From Sphingobacteriaceae bacterium (GTDB taxonomy: Bacteria > Bacteroidota > Bacteroidia > B-17B0 > Aurantibacillaceae), in contig JADJMM010000018.1 of NCBI GenBank assembly GCA_016709575.1, forward strand, positions 35,533 through 99,532: a stretch of 64,000 nucleotides of DNA, given 5' to 3'. Position 1 is the first letter of the stretch. Each line of letters opens with the position of its first letter. Below are positions 1-8,544 of this stretch, piece by piece. The notes under the pieces were generated by a model, which saw only the letters and a list, made by a program, of their open reading frames with translations, was not told the origin of the DNA and made no database searches. The translations under genes were made by a program, and so were the position numbers.

Positions 1-52
1 CGATGAACACGCCGAAAACGTAAGAACTGAGCTCAAGTTTTACAAACCCTAA
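1..52 (+). CDS. C-terminal end of an unidentified protein (5' partial)
   Basis: An open frame enters from the window edge in frame 2 and gives about 16 residues ending in ELKFYKP before a TAA stop. The last base of that stop is the A of the ATG of the next gene, so the two are probably co-transcribed and translationally coupled. Too little is present to name a family. Confidence 0.5.
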   Translation, partial: DEHAENVRTELKFYKP

Positions 53-1352
53 TGAAAAAATATATTGCCGCTGTCTTAATGCTCTCGTCTCTGATTGGAT
101 TCGGACAGAAAAAGTTACGTGTCGGTGAAAAAATTCCCTTTTCAAAAGTTGCAGTCTTTAATACTCAAGATAAAAGAACGGAAGTTGATTTGCCAAATGG
201 AAAAACAACTACCGATAGATTTGTTTTGGTTTTATTTTTCAATACCCAACAGCCGCTTAAACAAATTGTAGAAATAAATCAAAAGCTTGAACAAACCTTA
301 AACCGTTTTCAAAATAATGCTTGTAAAGGCGCTTCGGAAATAGAATACATTACCATTTGTACAGAAGAAAAAACCCGACGTGTGGAAGAAATATTTACAA
401 GACGGGAATTTATTAAACTCGAAGTTTAATGGCAAGAAGACAAACTACCTCGCTAAAAAAAGGAATTAAAGACGAAGTTGTAAAAGCATTTGGCGCAGAT
501 AAATTTCCTTCTTTCTTTTTAGTTAATCCTAAAGGTCGTTTATGGCTAGAGACAGATAGCGCTCAGGAATTAGAACAAGCCTTTGCCAGTATTTGCCGAA
601 CCAATGCTGCTATTTCTACAGCTGATATTTCAGGTAAATTGTTAGTTGGTGATAACGAAAAGAAACCGCTCATTCAGCATTTTGTTTATTTATTAAATCA
701 TAAACAAGATACTTTGAAAGCTACTAAGACCGATGCTTTTGGTGATTTTACATTTGATAAAGTGGATACCACAGAAAATTTATCAATCCGCATTGCTCAA
801 ACCGAAAAAGTAAAAAGTAGTCCCATAGTTTTTTTAGCAAAATTAACCGGTGAAATTATTACTGAAATTAGAAAAACAATTAAAGGCGATTTCGAATACA
901 AATTATTAAAAACGGATATTGTGATTTTATCGCCGGTAGAGGAGGGAGATGATATTACTTTGAAGTATAAGAAATTTGAAAAATCAGGTTTAAAGAATTT
1001 GTCAGCCTCCGAAAATGTGTATTACGAATCGGGTAAGTATTCAATTACTTTAGAAGGCGAATTGGTACTCGATAAGGTGATTTTGATATTAAATACAAGT
1101 ACCGATGTGAAACTTGAGGTCATCTCACATACCGATGCCCGTGGTGATGATGCTTCTAATCTTACCTTGTCTCAAAAACGATCTAATGCAGTAATTGATT
1201 ATCTAAGCTCAAAAGGAATCGATAAAGCCCGTTTAAAAGCCATAGGTAAGGGTGAATCGGATACCAAAAACCGCTGCTTAAATGGGGTGGATTGTTCTGA
1301 CAAAGAACATGAGTTTAACCGTCGTACCGAGTTCAATTTCATTAAAAACTGA
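52..1352 (+). CDS. Exported thioredoxin-like/OmpA C-terminal domain protein (one frameshift)
   Basis: The N-terminus is a signal peptide (MKKYIAAVLMLSSLIGFGQ). Residues about 25-190 look like a thioredoxin/TlpA-type fold: a VLVLFFNT strand and, later, a KFPSFFLVNPKG strand with the cis-Pro position, but no CxxC. A short carboxypeptidase-regulatory-like beta segment follows. The last ~110 residues are an OmpA-type peptidoglycan-binding domain, with SHTDARGDDASN, LSQKRSNAVIDYL and NRRTEF. The frame breaks near 428. Adding one T to a TTT run restores a continuous protein of about 433 aa. It probably sits in the periplasm tethered to peptidoglycan. Whether the thioredoxin-like part is catalytic is doubtful without CxxC. 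The domain order is seen; the function is inferred. Confidence 0.7.
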
Positions 1353-1373
1353 CAATATTTCCTTATTATTTCC

Positions 1374-1403
1374 TTGGCAACATTATTGATTGCTTATCTT
1401 TGC
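1374..1403 (+). promoter_or_regulatory. Bacteroidota-type promoter of grpE-dnaJ
   Basis: TTGG at 1374 and TATCTTTGC at 1395-1403 match the -33 (TTTG-like) and -7 (TAnnTTTG) elements used by the Bacteroidota housekeeping sigma factor, about 21 nt apart. The predicted leader before the grpE ATG is about 25 nt. No CIRCE-type inverted repeat is visible beside it. Confidence 0.6.
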
Positions 1404-1432
1404 ACGCCCATAACTAATATGGCGATATAGCT

Positions 1433-1969
1433 ATGAACGAAGAGAATACAACTAACGAGCAAAATTTAAGTGAGGAAGAAAAGCCGGTTACTGACACAAA
1501 CAATGAAAATACGTCAGTTACAGAGGAAGAAAAGCTCAAAAAGCAGGTTGCCGAACTTAACGATAAGTATTTAAGGCTTTATTCTGAATTTGATAATTTC
1601 AGAAAGCGCACTATGAAAGAGAAATCGGAGCTAATTAAGACTGCTTCCGAAGATGTTTTAAAGTCGGTATTACCTGTAATTGATGATTTTGAAAGAGCTA
1701 TAAAGGCTAACGAAACAGTTACAGAAGCAGGTCCGATAAAGGAAGGTATTACCTTGATTTATAATAAATTAAAAAACAGCACCCAGTTAAAAGGTTTAAC
1801 TGCTTTTGAAAGTATTGGTCAGGATTTTAATGCTGATACAATGGAGGCAATTACACATATACCTGCTACTGATGAAAACCAAAAAGGTAAAGTAGTAGAT
1901 GAGGTTGAAAAAGGATATAAATTGGGTGATAAAGTAATTCGCTATGCAAAAGTAGTGGTTGCAAACTAA
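1433..1969 (+). CDS. grpE: Nucleotide exchange factor GrpE
   Basis: A 178-aa cytosolic co-chaperone that releases ADP from DnaK. The first ~35 residues are acidic and disordered, residues ~35-80 form the long helix with the family motif YLRLYSEFDNFRKRT, and the C-terminal beta domain ends in YKLGDKVIRYAKVVVAN, close to the canonical GrpE ending. Length is normal. It sits 4 nt upstream of dnaJ and follows its own promoter, so grpE-dnaJ form a heat-shock operon. dnaK is not in the window. Confidence 0.97.
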   Translation: MNEENTTNEQNLSEEEKPVTDTNNENTSVTEEEKLKKQVAELNDKYLRLYSEFDNFRKRTMKEKSELIKTASEDVLKSVLPVIDDFERAIKANETVTEAGPIKEGITLIYNKLKNSTQLKGLTAFESIGQDFNADTMEAITHIPATDENQKGKVVDEVEKGYKLGDKVIRYAKVVVAN

Positions 1970-1973
1970 GATT

Positions 1974-3125
1974 ATGGCTAAGAGAGATTTTTACGAAATA
2001 TTAGGTGTGTCGAAAGGCGCAGGTGAGGATGAAATTAAAAAAGCATACCGTAAGCTTGCTATTAAATTTCACCCTGATAAAAACCCGGATGATAAAGCTG
2101 CTGAAGAGAAATTTAAAGAAGCTGCCGAAGCCTACGAGGTGTTAAGCAATGCAGAAAAACGTCAGCGTTACGATCAATATGGCCATGCCGGTGTTGGTGG
2201 AGCTTCCGGTCAAGGTGGTGGCGGTGGTTATGGTGGTGGAATGAATATGGATGATATCTTCAGTCAGTTTGGAGATATTTTCGGAGGCGGCTTTGGTGGT
2301 GGAGGTTTCGGAGGCGGCGGTGGTGGACGCAGAGTAAATCGTGGTTCTAACTTACGTATTAAAGTAAAATTGAATCTTCACGAAATTGCGAATGGCGTTG
2401 AGAAAAAATTAAAGGTTACAAAACATGTTGCTTGTAATACTTGTAAAGGCTCAGGCGCTAAAAACGGCAATTACGATACTTGTAAGATTTGTAATGGTAC
2501 AGGAACTCAGGTACGTGTTCAACAAACTATTTTGGGTGCTATGAAAACCCAAACCACATGTAGTTCTTGTCATGGTGAAGGAAAAATAATTAAAGATAAA
2601 TGCAATACTTGTCATGGCGATGGTATAGTTCGTGGTGAAGAAGTTATATCAGTAAACATTCCTGCGGGTGTTGCTGAGGGTATGCAGTTATCAATGAATG
2701 GAAAAGGTAATGCTGCTCCACGTGGTGGTGTTAATGGTGATTTATTGATTTTAATTGAAGAAGAAGAGCATCCGGAATTAAAACGCGAAAGCAATAATTT
2801 AATTTATCATTTGTTCATCAGTTTCCCTGATGCAGCTTTAGGTACGCAAGTTGAAATTCCAACTATTGATGGTAAAGTAAAAATTAAGATTGATGCCGGA
2901 ACCCAAGGTGGAAAGATGTTGCGTTTAAAAGGAAAAGGCATTCCTGAAATTAATGGTTATGGTAAGGGTGATTTGTTAGTGGATGTAAATATTTATACGC
3001 CCGCTAATTTATCAGCTGAGGAAAAGAAATTAATGGAAGGCTTAAAGACAGCTAAAAACTTCCAACCTAATCTTAATAAAAAAGAGAAAAGCTTTTTCGA
3101 TAGAATGAAAGAATATTTCGAGTAA
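1974..3125 (+). CDS. dnaJ: Chaperone protein DnaJ
   Basis: A full-length type I Hsp40 of 383 aa that delivers unfolded clients to DnaK and stimulates its ATPase. The J domain (residues ~1-70) has the HPD triad in FHPDKNPDD. A Gly-rich linker of about 60 residues follows, then four zinc-binding CxxCxGxG repeats (CNTCKGSG, CKICNGTG, CSSCHGEG, CNTCHGDG), then the two C-terminal substrate-binding beta domains. I chose the ATG at 1974 (MAKRDFYEILGV) over an in-frame TTG five codons upstream, because MAKRDFYE is the conserved start and the TTG lies inside grpE. Confidence 0.98.
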   Translation: MAKRDFYEILGVSKGAGEDEIKKAYRKLAIKFHPDKNPDDKAAEEKFKEAAEAYEVLSNAEKRQRYDQYGHAGVGGASGQGGGGGYGGGMNMDDIFSQFGDIFGGGFGGGGFGGGGGGRRVNRGSNLRIKVKLNLHEIANGVEKKLKVTKHVACNTCKGSGAKNGNYDTCKICNGTGTQVRVQQTILGAMKTQTTCSSCHGEGKIIKDKCNTCHGDGIVRGEEVISVNIPAGVAEGMQLSMNGKGNAAPRGGVNGDLLILIEEEEHPELKRESNNLIYHLFISFPDAALGTQVEIPTIDGKVKIKIDAGTQGGKMLRLKGKGIPEINGYGKGDLLVDVNIYTPANLSAEEKKLMEGLKTAKNFQPNLNKKEKSFFDRMKEYFE

Positions 3126-3159
3126 GATTTAGAAAATCAGAATTAATTAAAATAAAAAA

Positions 3160-3185
3160 CCCCGAGAGTTTATCTCGGGGTTTTT
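3160..3185. terminator. Bidirectional intrinsic terminator between dnaJ and the lipoprotein gene
   Basis: A 7-bp GC-rich stem (CCCCGAG at 3160-3166, CTCGGGG at 3174-3180) with a 7-nt loop is flanked by A5 on the left and T5 on the right. It lies between two convergent genes and can end transcription from both sides. Confidence 0.9.
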
Positions 3186-3203
3186 AATTAAATCTCTTTT
3201 ATA

Positions 3204-4241
3204 TTATTTACAATCTACATCGTATGAAACACCTTCAATTGTAACTTTTACGTTGTAATCAACATTTTCACCAGCACCAAAATCACAATCACGTGTTGGT
3301 TTTGCACCTGGTTTGAAGGTCATGAAACCAGATAAGAAAGGATGTCTTTCAGGACTAACAAACATACCTGCACTTGAATAGAACGTTTCAGGTGAACTGT
3401 TCATGTTACGGGTAACGCCAGTCATTGTTAAATTATAAGGACCAATATCTTGAAGAGTTCCTGTTCCTTGTCCAGAGTAACTAATCCATGCTTTAGCCCA
3501 GTTTAAAGAAGAACCGAAAGGGGTTGGATAAACTGTGAATGTTTGTGGACTAGCAATTGGCATAGGAACCATTGTACCAATTCTTGTATTTAATAAAGTT
3601 TTATTAATGGTTCCATTCCAAGTATGAGTTATAGTTGATGTACCAACAGCTTTTTCTATTTTAACATCTGCATTCTGACTCCAAGTCATGTTAGTGTTTG
3701 TTGGAGTATTTGGTGCCACAGGGAAACCAACTATAGTTGTATTTGTGATTTTCATGCCATTAACAGTTACTGAATAATCATCAACAGTGTATCCGGTAGC
3801 AGTAACACTAGCAGTAAAACCTGGTTGACGGTAATAATCAACTGCAGAAACAGTAGTTGTTGCACCATAATTAAAAGTTAACACACCATTTCTAACGTGT
3901 CCATCTTTACCAATAGTATTGTTGAAGGTAATAGTATAATATTTACCAATTAAATCATAAAAAATAACAGCGTTTGTACTGTTAATAGTGTTTGTTCCTT
4001 GCATGATAGATAAAGGAGTATGACTCATCCATCCGAATAAATTTGTAAACTGGTCGCCTGCAACAGCACCCATTTCGTGAATATCACTTACAATCATTTG
4101 AATTCTATTAATTTCCTGAGTCGATTCAACTTCATAATCAGGAGATGGAGCTTCATTGGTTTTGTTTTTAGTACAGTTTGTTAAAAACAGAGAACCTGCC
4201 ATTAATAAGGTTAAACCAATAGTAAACTTTTTATTTTTCAT
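3204..4241 (-). CDS. Hypothetical lipoprotein
   Basis: 345 aa with a type II signal peptide ending in lipobox LTNC at residues ~20-23, followed by a hydrophilic TKNKTNEAPSPD linker. The rest is Ser/Thr/Asn/Gly-rich with many short beta-like segments and few charges, as in Bacteroidota surface or periplasmic lipoproteins. Two Cys occur near the C-terminus. I do not recognise a family. It is transcribed convergently to dnaJ and divergently from ispE, so it is probably monocistronic. Confidence 0.8.
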   Translation of the reverse strand: MKNKKFTIGLTLLMAGSLFLTNCTKNKTNEAPSPDYEVESTQEINRIQMIVSDIHEMGAVAGDQFTNLFGWMSHTPLSIMQGTNTINSTNAVIFYDLIGKYYTITFNNTIGKDGHVRNGVLTFNYGATTTVSAVDYYRQPGFTASVTATGYTVDDYSVTVNGMKITNTTIVGFPVAPNTPTNTNMTWSQNADVKIEKAVGTSTITHTWNGTINKTLLNTRIGTMVPMPIASPQTFTVYPTPFGSSLNWAKAWISYSGQGTGTLQDIGPYNLTMTGVTRNMNSSPETFYSSAGMFVSPERHPFLSGFMTFKPGAKPTRDCDFGAGENVDYNVKVTIEGVSYDVDCK

Positions 4242-4312
4242 GGTTGTGCTTTTTTAAATAATTTGATGCAATTTAGTGAAAAATATTTAGTGAGCCAAAA
4301 AATGCTAAAAAA

Positions 4313-5128
4313 ATGATCGATTTCCCTAACTGTAAGATAAATTTAGGACTAAACGTCACCCAAAAACGACCAGATGGATTTCATAATATAGAAACCGTTT
4401 TTTACCCTGTAAATTGGAAGGATTCGATTGAAATTATTGAAGGCGGAAATCAGGCTTTTGAACTCCAAATATCCGGACTAAAAATAGAGGGAAATATAGA
4501 GGAAAACATCATTTTTAAGGCTTATAAATTATTAGCTCAGGAAGCTTTATTACCCAACTTAAAAGTGTACTTACACAAGGTTTTGCCAATGGGGGCCGGA
4601 CTTGGCGGAGGCAGTTCAAATGCGGCTTTCTTTCTGAAATTGGTCAATAAGCAGCTAAAACTCAACTTATCAACAGAAAAATTAACAGAAATGGCCCGAA
4701 AATTAGGGTCGGATTGCGCCTTTTTTATTGAAAATACCCCTGTTTTTGCAAAAGGTAAGGGTGATGAGTTTGAAGCCATAAAACTAGATTTAAGTAAATA
4801 CCATATTTTGGTGGTTTATCCAGGTATTCATTCAAATACTAAAGAAGCTTATGATGGGGTTATTCCAACTCAACCGACAAAATCAATAAGAGATATCGTT
4901 ACCAAGGAACCCATTGAAAACTGGAAAGCACTTTTAGAAAACGATTTTGAGAAAAGCATTTTTAAAAAGTATCCTGAAATTGAAAAATTAAAAAACACGC
5001 TTTATCAAAACGGAGCGATTTATGCTTCATTAAGCGGAAGTGGAAGTGCAGTCTTCGGGATCTTTAAAACGAAGCCCGAGATCAGTTTTCCGGAAAATTA
5101 TTCTAGGTTTTTACAAGAAGCAAAATAG
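4313..5128 (+). CDS. ispE: 4-diphosphocytidyl-2-C-methyl-D-erythritol kinase
   Basis: A 271-aa GHMP kinase that phosphorylates CDP-methylerythritol in the MEP isoprenoid pathway. Visible motifs are the N-terminal FPNCKINLGLNV with the conserved Lys/Asn, the GHMP ATP loop PMGAGLGGGSSNAA at residues ~91-104, and the C-terminal SLSGSGSAVFGIF. Length is slightly short but normal for Bacteroidota. The ATG at 4313 gives the expected MIDFPNCKINLGL start. It converges on mtaB with only 2 nt between the coding ends. Confidence 0.96.
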   Translation: MIDFPNCKINLGLNVTQKRPDGFHNIETVFYPVNWKDSIEIIEGGNQAFELQISGLKIEGNIEENIIFKAYKLLAQEALLPNLKVYLHKVLPMGAGLGGGSSNAAFFLKLVNKQLKLNLSTEKLTEMARKLGSDCAFFIENTPVFAKGKGDEFEAIKLDLSKYHILVVYPGIHSNTKEAYDGVIPTQPTKSIRDIVTKEPIENWKALLENDFEKSIFKKYPEIEKLKNTLYQNGAIYASLSGSGSAVFGIFKTKPEISFPENYSRFLQEAK

Positions 5129-5130
5129 AA

Positions 5131-6474
5131 TTAAGCTAAGATGGTTTCCTTCAAAGAAACTAAAACATTCCCCTCTTCATCAAAAGCATCTAAAGTTACA
5201 TTTAAAGAAGTATTAACTAACTCAGCAGAGTAAGGATATTTTACTTTTACATAATTCTCAGTAAAGCCAAACATAAAATCTCCCTTACTTTCATTTTCAA
5301 AAATTACAGTTTGAGTTTTTCCTAATTGGCTTTCGTAAAACGCTCTTAGTTTTTTTGCAGAGAGAATACGTAACATTTTATTTCTACGTTTACGTTCTGC
5401 CATCGGAACAGAATTCTCCATTAAAACAGCTTCAGTATTATCACGCTCGCTGTAAGTGAAAACGTGTAAATAAGAAACGTCTAAGCCATTAATGAAATTA
5501 TAAGTATCTAAAAATTGCTCTTCTGTTTCGCCGGGAAAACCAACAATTACATCCACACCAATACAGCAATCCGGCATTTCATTTTTTATTTTTGAAACTC
5601 TGTCGGAATATAATTCACGCAAATAACGGCGTTTCATTCTCTTCAATAAATCATTATTCCCGCTTTGTAATGGAATATGAAAGTGCGGCATGAATCTGTT
5701 CGACTTAGCTACAAATTCAATAATCTCATCTTTTAATAAGTTCGGTTCTATTGATGAAATGCGGAAACGTTCTACATTTTCAACTTTATCTAATTCCTTT
5801 ACTAGGTCTAAAAAATTATATTCTTTACGTTTCTTAACATCACCATCAATATCTCTTCCATATCCAAAATCACCAATGTTAACGCCGGTTAAAACAATTT
5901 CCTTTACGCCACTCGCTGCAATTTTGTTCGCATTAGTAACTACATTTTCAATAATATCACTTCTGCTTTTTCCACGAGCTAAAGGAATGGTGCAAAATGT
6001 ACAACTGTAATCACAACCATCCTGAACTTTTAAAAAGGAACGGGTTCTATCTCCAACCGAATATGCATCCACAAAAAAATCAGCATCACCAATTTCACAA
6101 GCCTGAATTTGTGTATTATCATTCTTACTAAAATTGATATAATTTAAAAGCTTGAATTTTTCTGTTGCCCCTAAAACCACATCAACACCTTCAATCTTTG
6201 CAATCTGCTCCGGTTTTAATTGAGCGTAACAACCAACAATAGCTACGAAAGCTTCAGGATTATTATTTAGTGCCGACTTCACAATCTGCTTACATTCTTT
6301 ATCGGCATTCTCAGTAACAGAACAAGTGTTAATCACATAAACATCGGCAGGCTCAGAGAAATTTACCTTGTTAAACCCTTTTTCTACCATCAATCGCGCA
6401 ATGGTTGAGGTCTCGGAGAAATTTAATTTACATCCGAGGGTATGAAAAGCGACTGTTTTTCCTGAAAAAGGCAT
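5131..6474 (-). CDS. mtaB: tRNA (N6-threonylcarbamoyladenosine(37)-C2)-methylthiotransferase MtaB
   Basis: A 447-aa radical-SAM enzyme converting t6A37 to ms2t6A37 in ANN-decoding tRNAs. The N-terminal UPF0004 domain carries the auxiliary cluster cysteines (FHTLGCKLN, NTCSVT, VGCYAQ). The radical-SAM cluster motif is CDYSCTFC at residues ~153-160, followed by PHFHIPLQSG and VIVGFPGET. A C-terminal TRAM-like segment follows. FHTLGCKLN favours MtaB over MiaB and RimO. A -7 promoter motif lies only 5 nt from the ATG, so the mRNA may be leaderless. Confidence 0.94.
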   Translation of the reverse strand: MPFSGKTVAFHTLGCKLNFSETSTIARLMVEKGFNKVNFSEPADVYVINTCSVTENADKECKQIVKSALNNNPEAFVAIVGCYAQLKPEQIAKIEGVDVVLGATEKFKLLNYINFSKNDNTQIQACEIGDADFFVDAYSVGDRTRSFLKVQDGCDYSCTFCTIPLARGKSRSDIIENVVTNANKIAASGVKEIVLTGVNIGDFGYGRDIDGDVKKRKEYNFLDLVKELDKVENVERFRISSIEPNLLKDEIIEFVAKSNRFMPHFHIPLQSGNNDLLKRMKRRYLRELYSDRVSKIKNEMPDCCIGVDVIVGFPGETEEQFLDTYNFINGLDVSYLHVFTYSERDNTEAVLMENSVPMAERKRRNKMLRILSAKKLRAFYESQLGKTQTVIFENESKGDFMFGFTENYVKVKYPYSAELVNTSLNVTLDAFDEEGNVLVSLKETILA

Positions 6475-6479
6475 GAGTG

Positions 6480-6487
6480 CAAAGATA
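6480..6487 (-). promoter_or_regulatory. -7 promoter element immediately upstream of mtaB
   Basis: Read on the minus strand, TATCTTTG is a perfect TAnnTTTG -7 box whose last base is 5 nt from the mtaB ATG. A matching -33 box is not obvious at the expected distance. If used, transcription would start at or within a base or two of the start codon. Confidence 0.45.
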
Positions 6488-6545
6488 ATTAAAACTTGTT
6501 TACGTTTTTGTACAATTGTTGGGGTAACTTTATCATCAAATTCCC

Positions 6546-7457
6546 ATGAAAAAATTAGTAATAGCAGGTGGTTCAGGATTTTTAGGCGATGCGCTTATTA
6601 ATTATTTCGATAATAAGTTTGATGAATATGTCATTCTAAGTAGAAGTGCGCAACCAAACAAGGGTACTATCAAACATGTTGTTTGGGATGCAAAAACACT
6701 TGGTGATTGGGCGCAATACCTTGAAGGAGCCGATTGCATTATAAATTTGTCAGGAAGAAGTATTGATTGTCGGTTTACCGAAAAAAATAAAGCACTTATA
6801 TTATCTTCTCGTATTAAATCGACTACTGTTTTAGGACAAGCCATCGCAGGTTGTAAAACTCCACCGAAAATTTGGATGAATGCTTCCGCCGCGGCTATTT
6901 ACGGCTATAGCGATGATAAAGTCATGACTGAGCTAGATGCAGAAAATGGAACTGGTTTTTTTGTGGATGTTGTTAAAGCTTGGGAAAAGGCTTTCAATGA
7001 TTCTAAAACTCAGGATACTCGGAAAATACGATTAAGAATATCAATGGTAATGGGAAGAAAATCCGGTGTGTTCCCTGTATTACGTAAACTTTGTAAATTC
7101 TTTTTAGGTGGTACAATGGGAAGTGGAAAACAATTTGTTAGCTGGATTCATGAAACCGATTTTTGCAGATTAGTAGAGTGGTTGATTCATAATAAAAACG
7201 CCTCAGGTGCATATAACTTTGCGGCACCAAATCCAATTCGTAACTAAGACATGATGAAAGCATATAGAAAAGCTTTGAGTGTACCATTTGGTTTACCTGC
7301 AGATGCTTGGATGTTAGAGATTGGTGCTTTTTTTATTAGAACAGAAACTGATCTAATATTAAAGAGTAACAAGGTTATTTCTGATCGAGCTAAGAAAGAA
7401 GGCTTCGACTTTAAGTTTAATACCATGGAGGAGTGTCTAAAAGACTTAATAAAATAA
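6546..7457 (+). CDS. TIGR01777-family NAD-dependent epimerase/dehydratase (in-frame stop)
   Basis: An extended short-chain dehydrogenase of the YfcH/TIGR01777 type. The Rossmann motif is GGSGFLG at residues 7-13, with NLSGRSIDCR, NASAAAIYGYS (catalytic Tyr) and SWIHETDFC. The frame is interrupted by TAA at 7245-7247 just after AAPNPIRN and continues in the same frame to 7457 with the family's usual C-terminal region (YRKALSVPFGLPADAWML). Together they give 303 aa, the normal length. Relatives have a sense codon here, so this is one substitution: a sequencing error or a recent nonsense mutation. Substrate is unknown for most of this family. Confidence 0.85.
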
Positions 7458-7461
7458 AATT

Positions 7462-8484
7462 ATGAGTTCACGTCGACATTTTGTAAAAAGCACAGCTATT
7501 CTTTCTTCGTTAGCTTTAATAAACCAATCATTTACTCCCTTAGAAGAATTAACAAAATCGAAATTAAAAGCAAAGCGTTTAAAAGCAGGCGATACTATTG
7601 CAATCACTTCTCCCGCTGGTGCAGTCTGGGATGAAGCACAAGTGGAGAAATTTTCAACCATCTTAAAAGGATTCGGCTTCAATGTTGTTTTAGGAAATAC
7701 TTTAAAATTGAAAACAGGTTATTTTGCAGGGACTGACGAAGAACGCGCTAAAGAATTAAATGATTTGTTTGCTAATAAAAATGTAAAAGGCATTTTTTGT
7801 ATGAAAGGCGGATGGGGTTGTGCCCGTATTTTAGATTTATTGAATTATAAAACCATTTCTCAAAATCCAAAAGTATTGATTGGCTTTAGTGATATTACCA
7901 CTTTGCTAAACGCTATTTATGCTAAAACAGGATTAGTAACTTTTCATGGTCCTGTTGGTAATTCGGGTTGGAATGATTGGACAAGCTCTGTTTTTAAAAG
8001 CGTGGTGATGAATGGAGAACAAACTAATTTTCCGATTGGACCCAACGAAGAAGACAAAATCGTTACCATTAATAAAGGAACAGCAACAGGTACATTAGTA
8101 GGAGGGAACCTTACCGTTATTTCAAGTTTAATAGGTTCAGGTTATTTACCGGATTGGAAAGGAAAGATTTTATTTCTAGAGGAAACTAAAGAAGAACCTT
8201 ACCGCATTGACAGAATGTTAACGCAATTAAAATTGAATGGCGCATTCAAACAACTAAATGGAATTGCTTTTGGTAAATTTGTAAAGTGTGAAGCTGAAGA
8301 ACCACAAAAGGCATTTACGTTTATGCAAGTGTTCGAACAACATTTTAAAACACTACCAATTCCTGTATTTTACGGATTAATGACCGGGCACATCGAAAAT
8401 AAACTCACCCTGCCTGTTGGGGCAGAAGTGAGTATAAATGCGGATACAGGAATACTTAAACTAAATGAAGCTGCAGTACTATAG
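7462..8484 (+). CDS. LD-carboxypeptidase (peptidase S66) with twin-arginine signal
   Basis: A 340-aa serine peptidase of family S66, which removes the terminal D-Ala from murein tetrapeptides. The nucleophile region is GFSDITTLL, and the Glu/His parts of the triad are probably FLEETKEEPYRIDRML and MTGHIENKLTLPVGA. Bases encoding SRRHFVKSTAI at the N-terminus form a twin-arginine-like signal followed by a hydrophobic stretch, suggesting export, whereas E. coli LdcA is cytosolic. The gene begins 4 nt after the epimerase gene. Confidence 0.88.
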   Translation: MSSRRHFVKSTAILSSLALINQSFTPLEELTKSKLKAKRLKAGDTIAITSPAGAVWDEAQVEKFSTILKGFGFNVVLGNTLKLKTGYFAGTDEERAKELNDLFANKNVKGIFCMKGGWGCARILDLLNYKTISQNPKVLIGFSDITTLLNAIYAKTGLVTFHGPVGNSGWNDWTSSVFKSVVMNGEQTNFPIGPNEEDKIVTINKGTATGTLVGGNLTVISSLIGSGYLPDWKGKILFLEETKEEPYRIDRMLTQLKLNGAFKQLNGIAFGKFVKCEAEEPQKAFTFMQVFEQHFKTLPIPVFYGLMTGHIENKLTLPVGAEVSINADTGILKLNEAAVL

Positions 8485-8543
8485 TGTCACGTCGAGCGTA
8501 GTCGAGACGTGATATTGCAAGTTCTCGACTACGTTCGAACTGA
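8485..8543. repeat. Imperfect palindrome between convergent genes
   Basis: The left arm (about 8486-8508, core CGAGCGTAGTCGAGA) and right arm (about 8521-8543, core TCTCGACTACGTTCGA) are near-perfect reverse complements around a short AT-rich loop. It fills the gap between the convergent LD-carboxypeptidase and TonB-receptor genes. It could act as a bidirectional terminator, but it lacks clear T tracts and resembles the GTAGTCGAGA-type intergenic palindromes common in Bacteroidota. Confidence 0.7.
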
Positions 8544-8544
8544 C

